A stretch of DNA of 63,440 nt. Origin: Sphingobium terrigena. Lineage in GTDB: Bacteria > Pseudomonadota > Alphaproteobacteria > Sphingomonadales > Sphingomonadaceae. Where the stretch lies: NCBI RefSeq assembly GCF_003591655.1, contig NZ_QVRA01000024.1, positions 332 through 63,771 on the forward strand, written 5' to 3'. Position 1 is the first letter of the stretch, and each line of letters opens with the position of its first letter. The notes under the pieces are model-generated. The model did no database searches. It was given only the letters and a program-made list of their open reading frames with translations, and had not been told where the DNA came from. The position numbers and the translations under genes were made by a program. Below, piece by piece: positions 25,106 to 34,227 of this stretch.

Positions 25106-26599
25106 TCATTCTCGCCGGAGATACAGCGTTCCATCGCCCGATGGCAGCGAAACAGCGCGATAGCCATGCGCGATAGCCCATGCGATCAGCGACGCATCGA
25201 GACCCTGCGGACTGGCGGGGGACGGCGCGCTTTCCTGCCCGGTTACGATCGCTGCCGGGGGATGGCGGGTCAGGCCGTTCGCGACGCTTGCGCCGTTCAG
25301 CACATGGAAGGCGGTCTGCTGCGCCGGGGTGAGCAGGTCGCGGGTGCGGAACAGGAAGGGTCCGGCGGCAAAACGCGGATCGAGCGGAATGCCGCTGTCC
25401 ACCACCCGTTCCGGGGCCAGGCTGACGATCGGGCCTGTGATGCCCGCGGCGCGCACGCTTTGCCCGATCGCATGGGCATCATGGGTCGCCGACAGGATGG
25501 GGCTGTGGACGCGCGCGATGTTCGGGGCGATGCGGATGGCGGTTTCGGCCATGCCTGCTGCCATGCACAACATCAGGGCCGCGATGGCGGCGGGGCGCGA
25601 CCAGCGGGGATCGTCCAGCATCAGGCCGAAGCGGAGAAACAGCGCAGGCAGGAGCGGGACCAAATATTGCACATAGATCGGCCGTGGCAGCCATGCCGCG
25701 ATCAAGCCGACGAGGATCACGCTGTCGAGCAGAGCTGTCGTCATGGAGGATTTTGCGGATCGACGCTGGATGGCCACACCAATCGCGACAAGCGCGAGCA
25801 GCGCCGATCCCTGCGCCAGAAAACGCAGCAGGCGTAGTGCGCTGAGCGGGGTTTCCACCATATAGGTGCGCTGGTTCAGCATCTGCCATTCCAGCGGCGC
25901 CTTCAGGCTATAGTCGATGATGCCGAACCAGGCCGCATCCGGTGCGATCGCCCACAGGATCAGGGTCGGCAATCCACCCGCGATCCCGCCCGCCGCCAGT
26001 GCGAGGACGCTCATCGGGCCGAGCCGTCGAATATTGACCAGCGCGAACAGGCCGATCGCGGCGGCGGGCAGGCCATAGCTGATCTTGGCCGAAGCCGCCG
26101 CGCCCAGTAGAAGCCCGGCCAGCATGAAGAATAGCGGGCGGCGAGCCTTTCCAAGCGCGTCGTTGAGCAGCGCGAGACCGGCCATGTGCAGGAATAGAGG
26201 CAGGGCATCGTTCCGCGCAACTGTCGCGGCGAACAGGAAAGCATGGCTGGTGACGAGCGCCATGGCCGCAATCCCGGCGCTGCGCCGCGACCCTCCCACC
26301 CGACATACGGTCTGGTATAACAGCGCCGCCGCCCCCGCCGCGCACAGGGCATTGACGGCGCGCAGGGCGAGGAACAGCCAGCCCTCGCACAGCCAGGCCA
26401 GCGGCGTGAAAAGCAGGGGTTGCAACGGCGTCTGGAGATAGGCGAAATCGCGATAGGGCAGGCCCGATCGCATCAATGCTACCGCGGCGACATATTGCCC
26501 TTCGTCATGGTCGATCGGCCGGAGCGCCGCAATGCCCAGCAGCACGGCAAGCAACAGCAGGAAAATGCACAGTGGGGAAGCGCGGACAGCCTTGGTCAT
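25106..26599 (-). CDS. GT39-like (GT-C fold) integral-membrane glycosyltransferase
   Basis: About 497 residues with roughly ten hydrophobic segments spread over the first 350 residues and a C-terminal periplasmic-type soluble part. The first extracytoplasmic loop begins HDEGQYVAAVALMRSG, with the acidic DE pair and the LQTPLQP proline region characteristic of polyprenyl-phosphate-sugar-using GT-C enzymes (ArnT/PMT type). The ATG at 26599 follows an in-frame GTG at 26602; neither has a good ribosome site, suggesting coupling to the gene 15 bp upstream. It is the last gene of the minus-strand glycan cluster and would add a sugar on the periplasmic side. Confidence 0.8.
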   Translation of the reverse strand: MTKAVRASPLCIFLLLLAVLLGIAALRPIDHDEGQYVAAVALMRSGLPYRDFAYLQTPLQPLLFTPLAWLCEGWLFLALRAVNALCAAGAAALLYQTVCRVGGSRRSAGIAAMALVTSHAFLFAATVARNDALPLFLHMAGLALLNDALGKARRPLFFMLAGLLLGAAASAKISYGLPAAAIGLFALVNIRRLGPMSVLALAAGGIAGGLPTLILWAIAPDAAWFGIIDYSLKAPLEWQMLNQRTYMVETPLSALRLLRFLAQGSALLALVAIGVAIQRRSAKSSMTTALLDSVILVGLIAAWLPRPIYVQYLVPLLPALFLRFGLMLDDPRWSRPAAIAALMLCMAAGMAETAIRIAPNIARVHSPILSATHDAHAIGQSVRAAGITGPIVSLAPERVVDSGIPLDPRFAAGPFLFRTRDLLTPAQQTAFHVLNGASVANGLTRHPPAAIVTGQESAPSPASPQGLDASLIAWAIAHGYRAVSLPSGDGTLYLRRE

Positions 26600-26614
26600 C
26601 ACAGGGCTGGTTGC

Positions 26615-27787
26615 TTACCAGCCCATGTCGGCGCTGAACATGACGGCGCGGGTCTGATCGACGGCATGGAGGCTACCCATGGCCGTCGGGCCGGAGAGGC
26701 CGATGCTGACAAGGCGGCTGGGATTGATGAAGCGGGCGGCAAGGCGCAATCGCTGGCGACCCTGTTGCACGGGCGTATATTCGATGCTGCCTTCGGCGCG
26801 CAGGGGCGATTGCTGGGTGCCAAGAGCAGCCAGGGCCGCGCGACCGCTGCGCGATCCCTGCGCCGCGACACGCCACGCCCCGCTGGTCCATGCGGCGGCA
26901 AGGGCCATTTCCCGTTCCTGCACGAATCGCCCGGTCATGGCGTCTACCGCCGCCTGCTGATAGCGGACGGACCAGTCGAGATGCGGCGTCAGCTGGTGCC
27001 GGGCCATCATCTTCACGCCTAACAGGCGGGCGGACCCGATATTGGTGGGCAGATAGGCGCGGTTGGCAAAGGACAGGCCGTTGCGGATGTCGGCGCGATA
27101 GAGGCTGGTCGTCACCATCATGTCCCCGCCCGACCATTGGCCGCCAATCGACGCGATCCGGCTTTTTTCGGGGCGCAGGGAGCGGCGCAAAGCCTCGAAA
27201 TCGGGGCGCGAAAGGCCAAGCGGGCCGGTAAAGCCGGTATCGCCATAGGCGCGCATGGATTCGTTATAGTCCATCGACAGCGTGATTGCGGGGGTCGGTC
27301 GGTAGTGGACGACGGCGTGGGGCAGGAACCAGTCGCGCGCCCGCAGCCGATCGTCACCACTGCCGATTGTCACATTGGCATTGCGGTTGCTGACTTTCAG
27401 TCCGGCAAAGCCCAGCGTCGTCGCGACCTGATCGGAAAGGGCGAAATGATCCTCGACCGACAACATCCGCGTGCGGCTGCGCGGGCGGTGGTCGTAGCCT
27501 GATGCGTCCATAGAGGCCGAAATATCCGCCTGCGCCCCGATGAACCGGCGGCTCTGGCGCTGGAGGCGCAGGGCCACGACATGGTCTGGCTCATCACCGG
27601 GCAGAGGGCGGATCGCGCCGATCCAGCCATAATCCGGGCTGGTCCTGCGCGCCTCCACCAGCGGAGATCGCCGGATCGCAGGCTTCAGCGTGAAGCTGAT
27701 GCTTTGGTCGACGAATATATCCTGTGCCGATGCGGTGCCGCCCTGGAGCGCCAGCGCGACCAAGCCGAGCATATACAGGCCGCGCAT
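26615..27787 (-). CDS. Outer-membrane beta-barrel protein, TonB-receptor-like without a plug
   Basis: 390 residues with a signal peptide (cleavage near TASAQD) and an alternating-strand pattern throughout, ending in a terminal aromatic (ADMGW) as BAM substrates do. Segments such as RIASIGGQWSGGDMMVTTSLYRAD and LGVKMMARHQLTPHLDWSVRY resemble the C-terminal barrel of TonB-dependent receptors, but there is no TonB box or plug domain and the length is half that of a receptor. Its ATG overlaps the preceding stop codon by one base (TGATG), so translation is coupled to the phosphodiesterase gene. It may be an export porin or assembly factor for the product of this cluster. Confidence 0.65.
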   Translation of the reverse strand: MRGLYMLGLVALALQGGTASAQDIFVDQSISFTLKPAIRRSPLVEARRTSPDYGWIGAIRPLPGDEPDHVVALRLQRQSRRFIGAQADISASMDASGYDHRPRSRTRMLSVEDHFALSDQVATTLGFAGLKVSNRNANVTIGSGDDRLRARDWFLPHAVVHYRPTPAITLSMDYNESMRAYGDTGFTGPLGLSRPDFEALRRSLRPEKSRIASIGGQWSGGDMMVTTSLYRADIRNGLSFANRAYLPTNIGSARLLGVKMMARHQLTPHLDWSVRYQQAAVDAMTGRFVQEREMALAAAWTSGAWRVAAQGSRSGRAALAALGTQQSPLRAEGSIEYTPVQQGRQRLRLAARFINPSRLVSIGLSGPTAMGSLHAVDQTRAVMFSADMGW

Positions 27788-28884
27788 CAGCGATACTCGC
27801 TTTTCGGCGCGGGGCTGGCATCGGCCAGCGCCAGTTGTGGGCGCTGGCGGTCATAGGCGATGACATAGCCGAAATGATCGGAGAGCGGCTGACCGTCAGG
27901 CTCCGACCCGAACGGCACCTGCGCGCCCTTCACGACGAGCGAGGTCCCCTGCCCGGCGCGCGCGAAGATCCAGTCCTTGCGACGCTGGGTCGCGTGGATC
28001 AAGTCATCGCGCGCCTGCGGAACCGGAATCGCAGCCTGTTGCAGGGCGATCTGCGCGCCGCTCTGCGCTGCTGCGACGAACGACAGGCCATGGTGGGAAA
28101 AGCTGTCGAAGAAAATGCGCGTGCGATCGCTATTGCCGCCGATATTCATGTCGCCGCCGATCATCAATGTGCGGTCGCGCGGGACGGCGCTGGCAATGAA
28201 GCGGGCGGTCAGATCGACCTGCCGCGCATAGGCCGCCAGCGATCGCGCCACGGAGACGCCCGACGCCTTGCGCGCGTTGAGGTGGATATTGACGATGGCG
28301 ACGGGCTTCTCTTCGCCAGGCACCTGTATGTCGGCGATCACCACGCCTTTGTTGGCGAGGCAATCGAACCCGGCGCAGGCGAAATCGGGGAAGGCGAGGC
28401 GCTGGACGCGCAGAATGGGATAATCGGACAGAATGATGAGGCCGCTGTCGGTCTGTTTTCCCATCGCCTCGCCACGATCCCACCGGGCGTCGGTTAGAAA
28501 GGCCTGATCCGCCGTTGCAGGCGCGATCGGCGAGCGCATCAGCCGATCCGGTCCGAAGGTCATGTGCCGATAGCCGGACGTGCGCGCAATCTCTGCCGCC
28601 TGCGGCGTGAAGGCTTCCTGCAACAACAGGATATGGGGTTGCTGCCCCCGTTGCCGCAGGGCGCGCAAACGCGCGCCGATCCGCGCCAGCGCCGCATCCC
28701 GATCAAAAGCGATCGGCCAGGGCAAACCCTTGATATTATAGGTCATCATGGAGAGCGTCGTATTGCCGCCGTCCGGCAATAGCTGCGCCATATCGAGACG
28801 ATATGGCAGGCTGCTGCTGGTCGATCCGGTCGCGACGAAACTGACCAGCCCTGCAAACAGCATGGCTCGCATAGTCTTGTACAT
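27787..28884 (-). CDS. Exported endonuclease/exonuclease/phosphatase-family phosphodiesterase, sphingomyelinase-like
   Basis: 365 residues with an N-terminal hydrophobic signal. All metal and catalytic motifs of the EEP fold are present in order: Asn in MTYNIKG, Glu in LLLQEAF, HxN in NIHLNA, GGDMN, and the terminal SDHFGYV. Between them, LANKGVVIADI matches the NKG-type motif of bacterial sphingomyelinases rather than nucleases (family-knowledge comparison). The ATG at 28884 has a G-run 8 nt upstream; the upstream extension to 28899 is weaker. It is co-transcribed with a barrel protein and glycosyltransferases, so a phospho(glyco)lipid substrate is more likely than DNA. The upstream gap 28885-29004 shows no gene. 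Confidence 0.82.
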   Translation of the reverse strand: MYKTMRAMLFAGLVSFVATGSTSSSLPYRLDMAQLLPDGGNTTLSMMTYNIKGLPWPIAFDRDAALARIGARLRALRQRGQQPHILLLQEAFTPQAAEIARTSGYRHMTFGPDRLMRSPIAPATADQAFLTDARWDRGEAMGKQTDSGLIILSDYPILRVQRLAFPDFACAGFDCLANKGVVIADIQVPGEEKPVAIVNIHLNARKASGVSVARSLAAYARQVDLTARFIASAVPRDRTLMIGGDMNIGGNSDRTRIFFDSFSHHGLSFVAAAQSGAQIALQQAAIPVPQARDDLIHATQRRKDWIFARAGQGTSLVVKGAQVPFGSEPDGQPLSDHFGYVIAYDRQRPQLALADASPAPKSEYR

Positions 28885-29004
28885 GATGATGCCCCCCAAT
28901 GGCTGGCCTGGTCATAGCCCGCCAATGAGTCGTGCGCGTTTCTTCCGCACTGCAATATGATGAAAGTTCCATGGCGGCAGCGTCACTGATCCGACCAGTA
29001 ACTG

Positions 29005-30180
29005 TCATGCAGCGAGCGGAAGGCTCCGTCTGGTCCCTTCATAGAGGGTGAAGAGATCGGCGAAATGGGCGTCCATCGTGCGCGTATCGGCGGCGGCGGC
29101 GCGGGCGTTGGCGAGATGATCGGCTGGCCCCCGCGTCAGGAACAGGCGAATGGCGTCCGCCAGGCTGGATGCGTCCGCCGCGCGGTAATGATGGCCAGCG
29201 CCCGGCACCAGATGATCCGCCGCCGCTCCGCCATCGGGCAGGAACATCGGAATGCCGCTGGCCCGCGCCTCTGCCGCGATCATGCAGAAGGTTTCGGATT
29301 CGCTGCCATGGACCAGCGCATCGGCGCTGGCGAGCAGGGCGGCGAAGGCTTGGCGGTCGGTGACGGGCGCCATCAGCCGGACATGCGGATTGTCTGCTGC
29401 GGCGCGTTGCACGCTGGGGCGCGCGCGACCATCGCCCGCAATGACGAGGCCGACCGGACGGTCGAAGCCGCAGGCGGTTACGGCCTCGACGATCATCGGC
29501 CAGCGCTTTTCCGGGGCGTGACGGCCCGCGCCGAACAGCAGCAGCGCATCCTCATCCAGATCGCACCATTGCAGCAGCCGTCGCCGCAGATCGGGGTCGC
29601 GGTGCCGGGGCGAGAATATGCCGGGCTGCACCCCCATGCGATTGGTGACGACATGCCGCAAGCCACCATTGGCCAGCCGCGCCGCCAGTTCGTCACTGGC
29701 GCACACGATATGATCGAAGCGCGCGTCCAGACGGCGCAAGTGTCGCCAGAACCAGTCGAACCCGCGATCGATCTGCTCGCGACTGGCGAGGCTGCGAAAC
29801 CAGCGATAGGCGTAATTGCCCAGCGGATCGGCGTGCATGATCAGGCTGCGTGGCACATCGCCGCGCCAATTGGCGACCATCGATGCGCTGCCCCACGGGG
29901 TCGATGCCTCCACCAGATCGGGACGCAGGGCGTCCAGCCGGGCGTGCAAAGCCGCTTCGTCATGGAAATAATGATAGCGCCCGTCGAGCGGGAAGCGGCG
30001 ACCCGGCACATATTCGATGCGGCCATGATCGCCGAAATATTCGACATGCGCCTGCGCCGCGGGGGCAAGGATGATGACTTCATGCCCGCGCGCAGGCCCG
30101 GCCAGCATCTTGTGCCGGACATAGGTTTTGACGCCCCCGCCCTGCGGCGCATAAAACGCGCATATATCGACGATCCGCAT
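29005..30180 (-). CDS. GT4-family glycosyltransferase
   Basis: A 391-residue GT-B glycosyltransferase. The N-terminal acceptor domain starts with VDICAFYAPQGGGVKTYVRHK. The donor domain has LLFGAGRHAPEKRWPMIVEA and the nucleotide-sugar motif SADALVHGSESETFCMIAAEA, with the E-x7-E pattern of retaining GT4 enzymes. It is cytoplasmic or peripheral membrane. The start lies 3 bp after the stop of the DUF2141 gene, so the two are in one operon. It probably transfers a sugar from a nucleotide donor to a lipid acceptor; the sugar is unknown. Confidence 0.92.
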   Translation of the reverse strand: MRIVDICAFYAPQGGGVKTYVRHKMLAGPARGHEVIILAPAAQAHVEYFGDHGRIEYVPGRRFPLDGRYHYFHDEAALHARLDALRPDLVEASTPWGSASMVANWRGDVPRSLIMHADPLGNYAYRWFRSLASREQIDRGFDWFWRHLRRLDARFDHIVCASDELAARLANGGLRHVVTNRMGVQPGIFSPRHRDPDLRRRLLQWCDLDEDALLLFGAGRHAPEKRWPMIVEAVTACGFDRPVGLVIAGDGRARPSVQRAAADNPHVRLMAPVTDRQAFAALLASADALVHGSESETFCMIAAEARASGIPMFLPDGGAAADHLVPGAGHHYRAADASSLADAIRLFLTRGPADHLANARAAAADTRTMDAHFADLFTLYEGTRRSLPLAA

Positions 30181-30183
30181 AGC

Positions 30184-30729
30184 CTAAAGCGCCTTGACCG
30201 GGCCGAAGGACAATAATCCCCGGCGATAATTCATGATGATTCGCCCGCGCGTAGGACCGTTGCCGACGACCAGCGTGGCCGACGCGGCCTTGGGCTTGCC
30301 CATGCCCAGTTTCGGGTTGCCGCCAAAACCGACGCCATCGACGGAAAGCCCGAATTTCCGGTTGCCGTCGCGATCATGCAGCACGCTGACGGCATAACGG
30401 CCCGGCCCCGGCACACGGACGCAGATTTGCGCAGTATAGCCGTTTTGCGTGGAGCCTTGCCCGACTGGCACCTCGACCCGGCGGAAAATCTTGCCCTGAG
30501 AAATCAGGATATTATCGTCCTGGAGAAAGTCCTGATCGTTGGCGGGATAGACTTCCGCCTTCAGTCGGCCTTCGCGATCCTTTAGGCCGACGATGTCGAG
30601 CAGCAGCGACGGGCCGTTTTCGCCGGGGCGACAGCGCGCCTCCGCCTTCCCCAGATCGGGGGTTGAGGGGATGGTCGGCATCGCTGCAGCGGCGATGATG
30701 CCGGTTGCCCAGAGCGCCAGGATTTTCAT
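30184..30729 (-). CDS. DUF2141-family exported protein
   Basis: 181 residues with a signal peptide and a small beta-sandwich domain typical of DUF2141 (RLKAEVYPANDQDFL, VPGPGRYAVSVLHDRDGNRKF, GFGGNP). The DxDGN segment could bind calcium. The function of the family is not established. It overlaps the upstream membrane-protein gene by four bases (ATGA), so it is translated as part of the glycan operon and is probably periplasmic. Members of this family often accompany envelope glycan or carotenoid genes, which would fit here. Confidence 0.88.
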   Translation of the reverse strand: MKILALWATGIIAAAAMPTIPSTPDLGKAEARCRPGENGPSLLLDIVGLKDREGRLKAEVYPANDQDFLQDDNILISQGKIFRRVEVPVGQGSTQNGYTAQICVRVPGPGRYAVSVLHDRDGNRKFGLSVDGVGFGGNPKLGMGKPKAASATLVVGNGPTRGRIIMNYRRGLLSFGPVKAL

Positions 30730-31664
30730 GCCTGCCTCCGCTGTTTGACAAGGCCGCTCAGGCCCAGGATCAGCCCGACCAGCAGATGCGCGGCGAGCAG
30801 CAGGCTGGCGATCACCGCCAAAACCTGCGCAATTTCCAGCTCACGCCCGACCAGGAATACGGCCACGCCTGCGAACAGCACATCCTTGTTCGGCACCATC
30901 GGCAGGCGGGACAGGACCAGCCGCAGCGTCGACAGCATGAACCACCAGCTCAACGCGACATCGGGCAGCAGCAGGTGCCACAATGTCGCATAGAGCAGCA
31001 CATTGGCGATGATCCGCGCCAGATGCACCCCCGCCACCATCCGCCGTTCCGGCCAGGGCAGGCTGAACACCTTGCGACTGAACAGGATGGGACCAAAGGA
31101 GGTCACCACAAGGATGGTGAGCGATATCCCCAGCGCCCGCCCGTCCATCGCCAGCCGCAGCGATGACAGGAGGGGCAGCGTGAAGAGCAGCATCGCCAGC
31201 GTGACGATATTGCCCATAACGCCGGACAATATCGCTGAATCCTTGACCGCGCCAAAGGGCGATCCGGCCATCGTCACGTGCCGTCGCGCCCAGGCGTAGA
31301 AATAGACGTCGCCGACATAGCCAAGCAGCAATTCGTTACTGATCCGCTTGCGGAACAGGGCCGACAGGCCACCGGCGGGGATCGACCATAGCCGGTTGAA
31401 GATGAGCCAGTCGCATAGCGGCGTCAGGCTGTATGTCACGGCGAACACCAGCCAGAAAAACGGGGTGCGCGGCAGCATCGCGACAAGCTTGTGAAAATCG
31501 AACGAGCCGATCTGAACGAATACGACCGCCAATATCGCAAAGGAGATAAGCGGGCCGAACCATGCCGTCCAGTTGCGGCCGGACCGGACCAGCGGGGTCG
31601 GGTCCAGCATCGCGCCTGTGCCCGGCGCGTTGATCAGCGGGGCAAGGGCATCGGCATGGCTCAT
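30726..31664 (-). CDS. Polytopic membrane protein, flippase-like (UPF0104/lysylphosphatidylglycerol-synthase TM-type)
   Basis: 312 residues with about seven to eight hydrophobic helices, resembling the transmembrane domain of lysylphosphatidylglycerol synthase and UPF0104 proteins. These are often found beside GT4 enzymes in envelope-lipid gene sets. Charged motifs between helices (FRKRISNELLLGYVGDVYFYAWARRH) sit where the family has its conserved polar loop. There are four-base overlaps at both ends (with the GT4 gene upstream and DUF2141 downstream). It may translocate a glycolipid intermediate; this is inference from family and context. Confidence 0.72.
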   Translation of the reverse strand: MSHADALAPLINAPGTGAMLDPTPLVRSGRNWTAWFGPLISFAILAVVFVQIGSFDFHKLVAMLPRTPFFWLVFAVTYSLTPLCDWLIFNRLWSIPAGGLSALFRKRISNELLLGYVGDVYFYAWARRHVTMAGSPFGAVKDSAILSGVMGNIVTLAMLLFTLPLLSSLRLAMDGRALGISLTILVVTSFGPILFSRKVFSLPWPERRMVAGVHLARIIANVLLYATLWHLLLPDVALSWWFMLSTLRLVLSRLPMVPNKDVLFAGVAVFLVGRELEIAQVLAVIASLLLAAHLLVGLILGLSGLVKQRRQA

Positions 31665-32917
31665 GATAGCTGCGCCTCCAGAGGGGATTGCGAACGGGGC
31701 ATGGCAATGGTGGCGCGCCGTCGGTGCGGGGGCGTTGCCAGCATGTGACGGAAGAGCGCGCGATAGGCGGGGACGGCGCGTTCGATGGTGAACCCCGCCG
31801 CCTTTTCACGGGCGCGCGGGCGGTCCTGCCTGTCCCGGTGCGCAGTGCGGATGGCATCGGCGAACGCGGCTTCATCGACGCCATCGATCAGCGTGCCGAG
31901 CGCGCCATCGTCCAAAAGCGGCGACATGCTCGCGCAGCAGCGGGTGGCGATGACCGGAAGGCCGCACGCCAGCGCCTCGACCACGACGCCCGGCTGCCCT
32001 TCATAGCGGGACGAGAGCAGCAGCACATCATGGTGCAGCAACTGGCGACGAATATCCGTGCTGAACCCGGCGAAGCGGACCTTCGCCGCGACACCGAGCC
32101 GTTCGGCAAGGCGTTCCAGCCGGAGACGTGCGCGGCCTTCCCCGAAGATGGTCAGCCTGTCGTCCGGTCCGCTGCTCGCTGCAAAGGCGCGCAGCATCAG
32201 CGGATAATTTTTCTGCCGTTCCAGCCGACCGACAGCCACGAAATGCCTGCCCGGTTGCGGCAATGACGATGACGGCGGTGCTGCAACGGCATCCAGATCG
32301 GCAAGCGCCAGCACCGGATTGGGCACGACATGCACGCGCGAGCGATCGACGCCCATCCGTGCCGCCGCTTCCCGCGCCATAGGATCGGACAGGGCAGCGA
32401 AATGGTCGATCGCCCTGCCCTGCAAGCGCAGCCAAAGGCGATAGAAGGGCCGCATGATCCCCGGCATGTCGGATCGCATCAGATCATTGCTGACCTTGGC
32501 AAGGATGAGTGGACAACGCCGACCAAGCCACAATTTCAGCAGCACGGCGACGATCGCATAGACATTGCCAGCACAAAACAAAATGTCGGGCCGGCGCGCA
32601 TCAATGGCGCGCAATGTCGCGATCAAGAGGCGGAGGCTCGCCAGACGGTGACCGATCAGCGGCCAGGATGGCAGATATTGGCTGGCGCTACCGGGCGGCA
32701 GGTCATGCTGCATCGGCCCTGCCGGATTGCCGAGAATCAGGCGCACGTCCATCCCGGCCCGCCGCCAGCCCGCGATCAGCCGCAGCGCAATGCGTTCGAC
32801 TCCGCCCGGTCCGGGGGCATGAAGAAAGACCAGGACGTGCGGCGGCGAAACGGCTTCACAATCGCTATCGACGATAGCTGTATCGGTCGGCGATAGCGGC
32901 TGACGGAAGCACTGCAT
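31661..32917 (-). CDS. GT4-family glycosyltransferase, first gene of the glycan operon
   Basis: About 418 residues, GT-B fold. The acceptor domain starts with HVLVFLHAPGPGGVERIALRL. The donor domain contains FVAVGRLERQKNYPLMLRAF, the acidic GEGRARLRLE and SSRYEGQPGVVVEALACG with the E-x7-E motif. The start is uncertain: ATG at 32917 is chosen because the conserved domain begins about 24 residues later, but ATG at 32941 and GTG at 32956 are in frame and none has a strong ribosome site. It is the promoter-proximal gene of the 25.1-32.9 kb run, divergent from the exported-protein gene at 33049. Confidence 0.88.
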   Translation of the reverse strand: MQCFRQPLSPTDTAIVDSDCEAVSPPHVLVFLHAPGPGGVERIALRLIAGWRRAGMDVRLILGNPAGPMQHDLPPGSASQYLPSWPLIGHRLASLRLLIATLRAIDARRPDILFCAGNVYAIVAVLLKLWLGRRCPLILAKVSNDLMRSDMPGIMRPFYRLWLRLQGRAIDHFAALSDPMAREAAARMGVDRSRVHVVPNPVLALADLDAVAAPPSSSLPQPGRHFVAVGRLERQKNYPLMLRAFAASSGPDDRLTIFGEGRARLRLERLAERLGVAAKVRFAGFSTDIRRQLLHHDVLLLSSRYEGQPGVVVEALACGLPVIATRCCASMSPLLDDGALGTLIDGVDEAAFADAIRTAHRDRQDRPRAREKAAGFTIERAVPAYRALFRHMLATPPHRRRATIAMPRSQSPLEAQLS

Positions 32918-33048
32918 GACCCGCCCATGTCGGACATTCATAACAGGCTGATGCACTATTCGTGACGGAACGATGAAGTCTGGACGAATGGGATGTCATG
33001 ATTGCACCCATCATGAACCCGTCACAAATGTCGGGATATAGGTCGGTC

Positions 33049-33864
33049 ATGTTTGCGCCCCTCCTCCTGCCAGTGCTGCTTGCCGTTCAGGGCATGGCAG
33101 CGTCGCCGCCCCCTGCGACCAGCGCGCCGGTCACGTTGCGTATAGCGGCAGAGGAAGCGCGGCAGGGCGTCGCGTCCGATGGCGTCCATATCTATGCCAT
33201 CGACAATGACCGGATCGGCAAATACCGGATCAGCGATGGCGTCCGCATCGCGCAGTGGAAGGGCGACCGGAGGCTTTTTCCGCACATGAACAGCTGCACG
33301 GTGGTAGGCCGCGAACTGATATGCGCCGCGTCCAACTATCCCGCCGTGCCGCAGACCAGCGCTGTTGAAATCTTCGATACGAAAACCTTGCGCCATGTCC
33401 GCAGCATCAGCCTGGGCATGGGGCCGGGATCGCTGACCGCTCTTGATCGGCATGACGGGACATGGTGGGCGATGTTCGCCAATTATGACGGCAAAGGCAG
33501 GGAAGCCGACCGCGACCATCGCTATACGACGCTGGTGCAGCTCGACGATGATTTCCGGCAGTTGCGCGGTTGGCTGTTTCCCGCGGAGGTGCTCGCGCGC
33601 TTCGCCCCTTTCAGCTGTTCGGGCATGAGCTGGGGCGCGGACGGGCAACTTTATGTCACTGGCCACGACAGGCCGGAGCTATATGTCATGCGCCTGCCAA
33701 GCGCCGGATCGACGCTGGAATTGCTGGCCACCATTCCCATCGCGACAGAGGGCCAGGCAATCGACTGGGACCCCAGGACGCCCCATCGCCTCTGGTCGAT
33801 CATGCGCGGCCAGTCGATCATCGCGGCGAGCGAAATCCGCTGGGATGGCGGCAAGCAGGACTAA
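33049..33864 (+). CDS. Exported hypothetical protein, possibly beta-propeller
   Basis: 271 residues with a cleavable signal peptide (MFAPLLLPVLLAVQGMAAS) and repeated beta-strand segments such as GVHIYAIDNDRIGKYRISDG, SAVEIFDTKTLRHVRSISLG and GADGQLYVTGHDRPELYVMR, suggesting a WD40/YVTN-like propeller of a few blades. No catalytic motif is evident. The ATG at 33049 is chosen because the signal sequence starts there; upstream in-frame ATGs exist from 32998. It is divergent from the glycan operon and may share its regulatory region, but a link is unproven. Confidence 0.6.
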   Translation: MFAPLLLPVLLAVQGMAASPPPATSAPVTLRIAAEEARQGVASDGVHIYAIDNDRIGKYRISDGVRIAQWKGDRRLFPHMNSCTVVGRELICAASNYPAVPQTSAVEIFDTKTLRHVRSISLGMGPGSLTALDRHDGTWWAMFANYDGKGREADRDHRYTTLVQLDDDFRQLRGWLFPAEVLARFAPFSCSGMSWGADGQLYVTGHDRPELYVMRLPSAGSTLELLATIPIATEGQAIDWDPRTPHRLWSIMRGQSIIAASEIRWDGGKQD

Positions 33865-33997
33865 GCGCCTGTCGAATGGCGGTGGAATCGCCGCCGGAAC
33901 GATCTGGTGTCACGATAAAGCGTGCGCCATCCACAGGCGCGCTGTTCCCAAGGTTTAGGGCTTCACCCGCTCGAATCAGGGAAAACGTAAGAAAGTC

Positions 33998-34072
33998 TGG
34001 CTGGGGCGGCAGGATTCGAACCTGCGCATGGCGGCATCAAAAGCCGCTGCCTTACCGCTTGGCGACGCCCCA
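33998..34072 (-). tRNA. tRNA-Gln (anticodon TTG)
   Basis: The reverse complement folds as a cloverleaf with acceptor TGGGGCG/CGCCCCA, anticodon stem GCGGC/GCCGC with loop TTTTGAT (anticodon TTG), T arm GCAGG-TTCGAAT-CCTGC, discriminator G and encoded CCA. It is intact, with no integrase nearby. Confidence 0.95.
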
Positions 34073-34135
34073 GCAGGGCCGACTTTCGTCGGCGCGGTCA
34101 GGCATATAGCGTGTGATTGGCGAAAGGAAAGCCCG

Positions 34136-34209
34136 GTGGATTGATTTTGACATTTGCATCCCCCTGGCGGCTGGAATGGGCCTGCAAATGTCAAAATCGT
34201 AAAATCCAC
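34136..34209. repeat. Palindromic repeat, first hairpin of a tandem pair
   Basis: The core stem GATTTTGACATTTGCA pairs with TGCAAATGTCAAAATC at 34183-34198. An outer GTGGA/TCCAC stem adds to it, and the loop is GC-rich. It lies in the 289-bp non-coding gap between tRNA-Gln and the MarR gene. Confidence 0.8.
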
Positions 34210-34227
34210 TAGGATCAAAAGGGTGCC

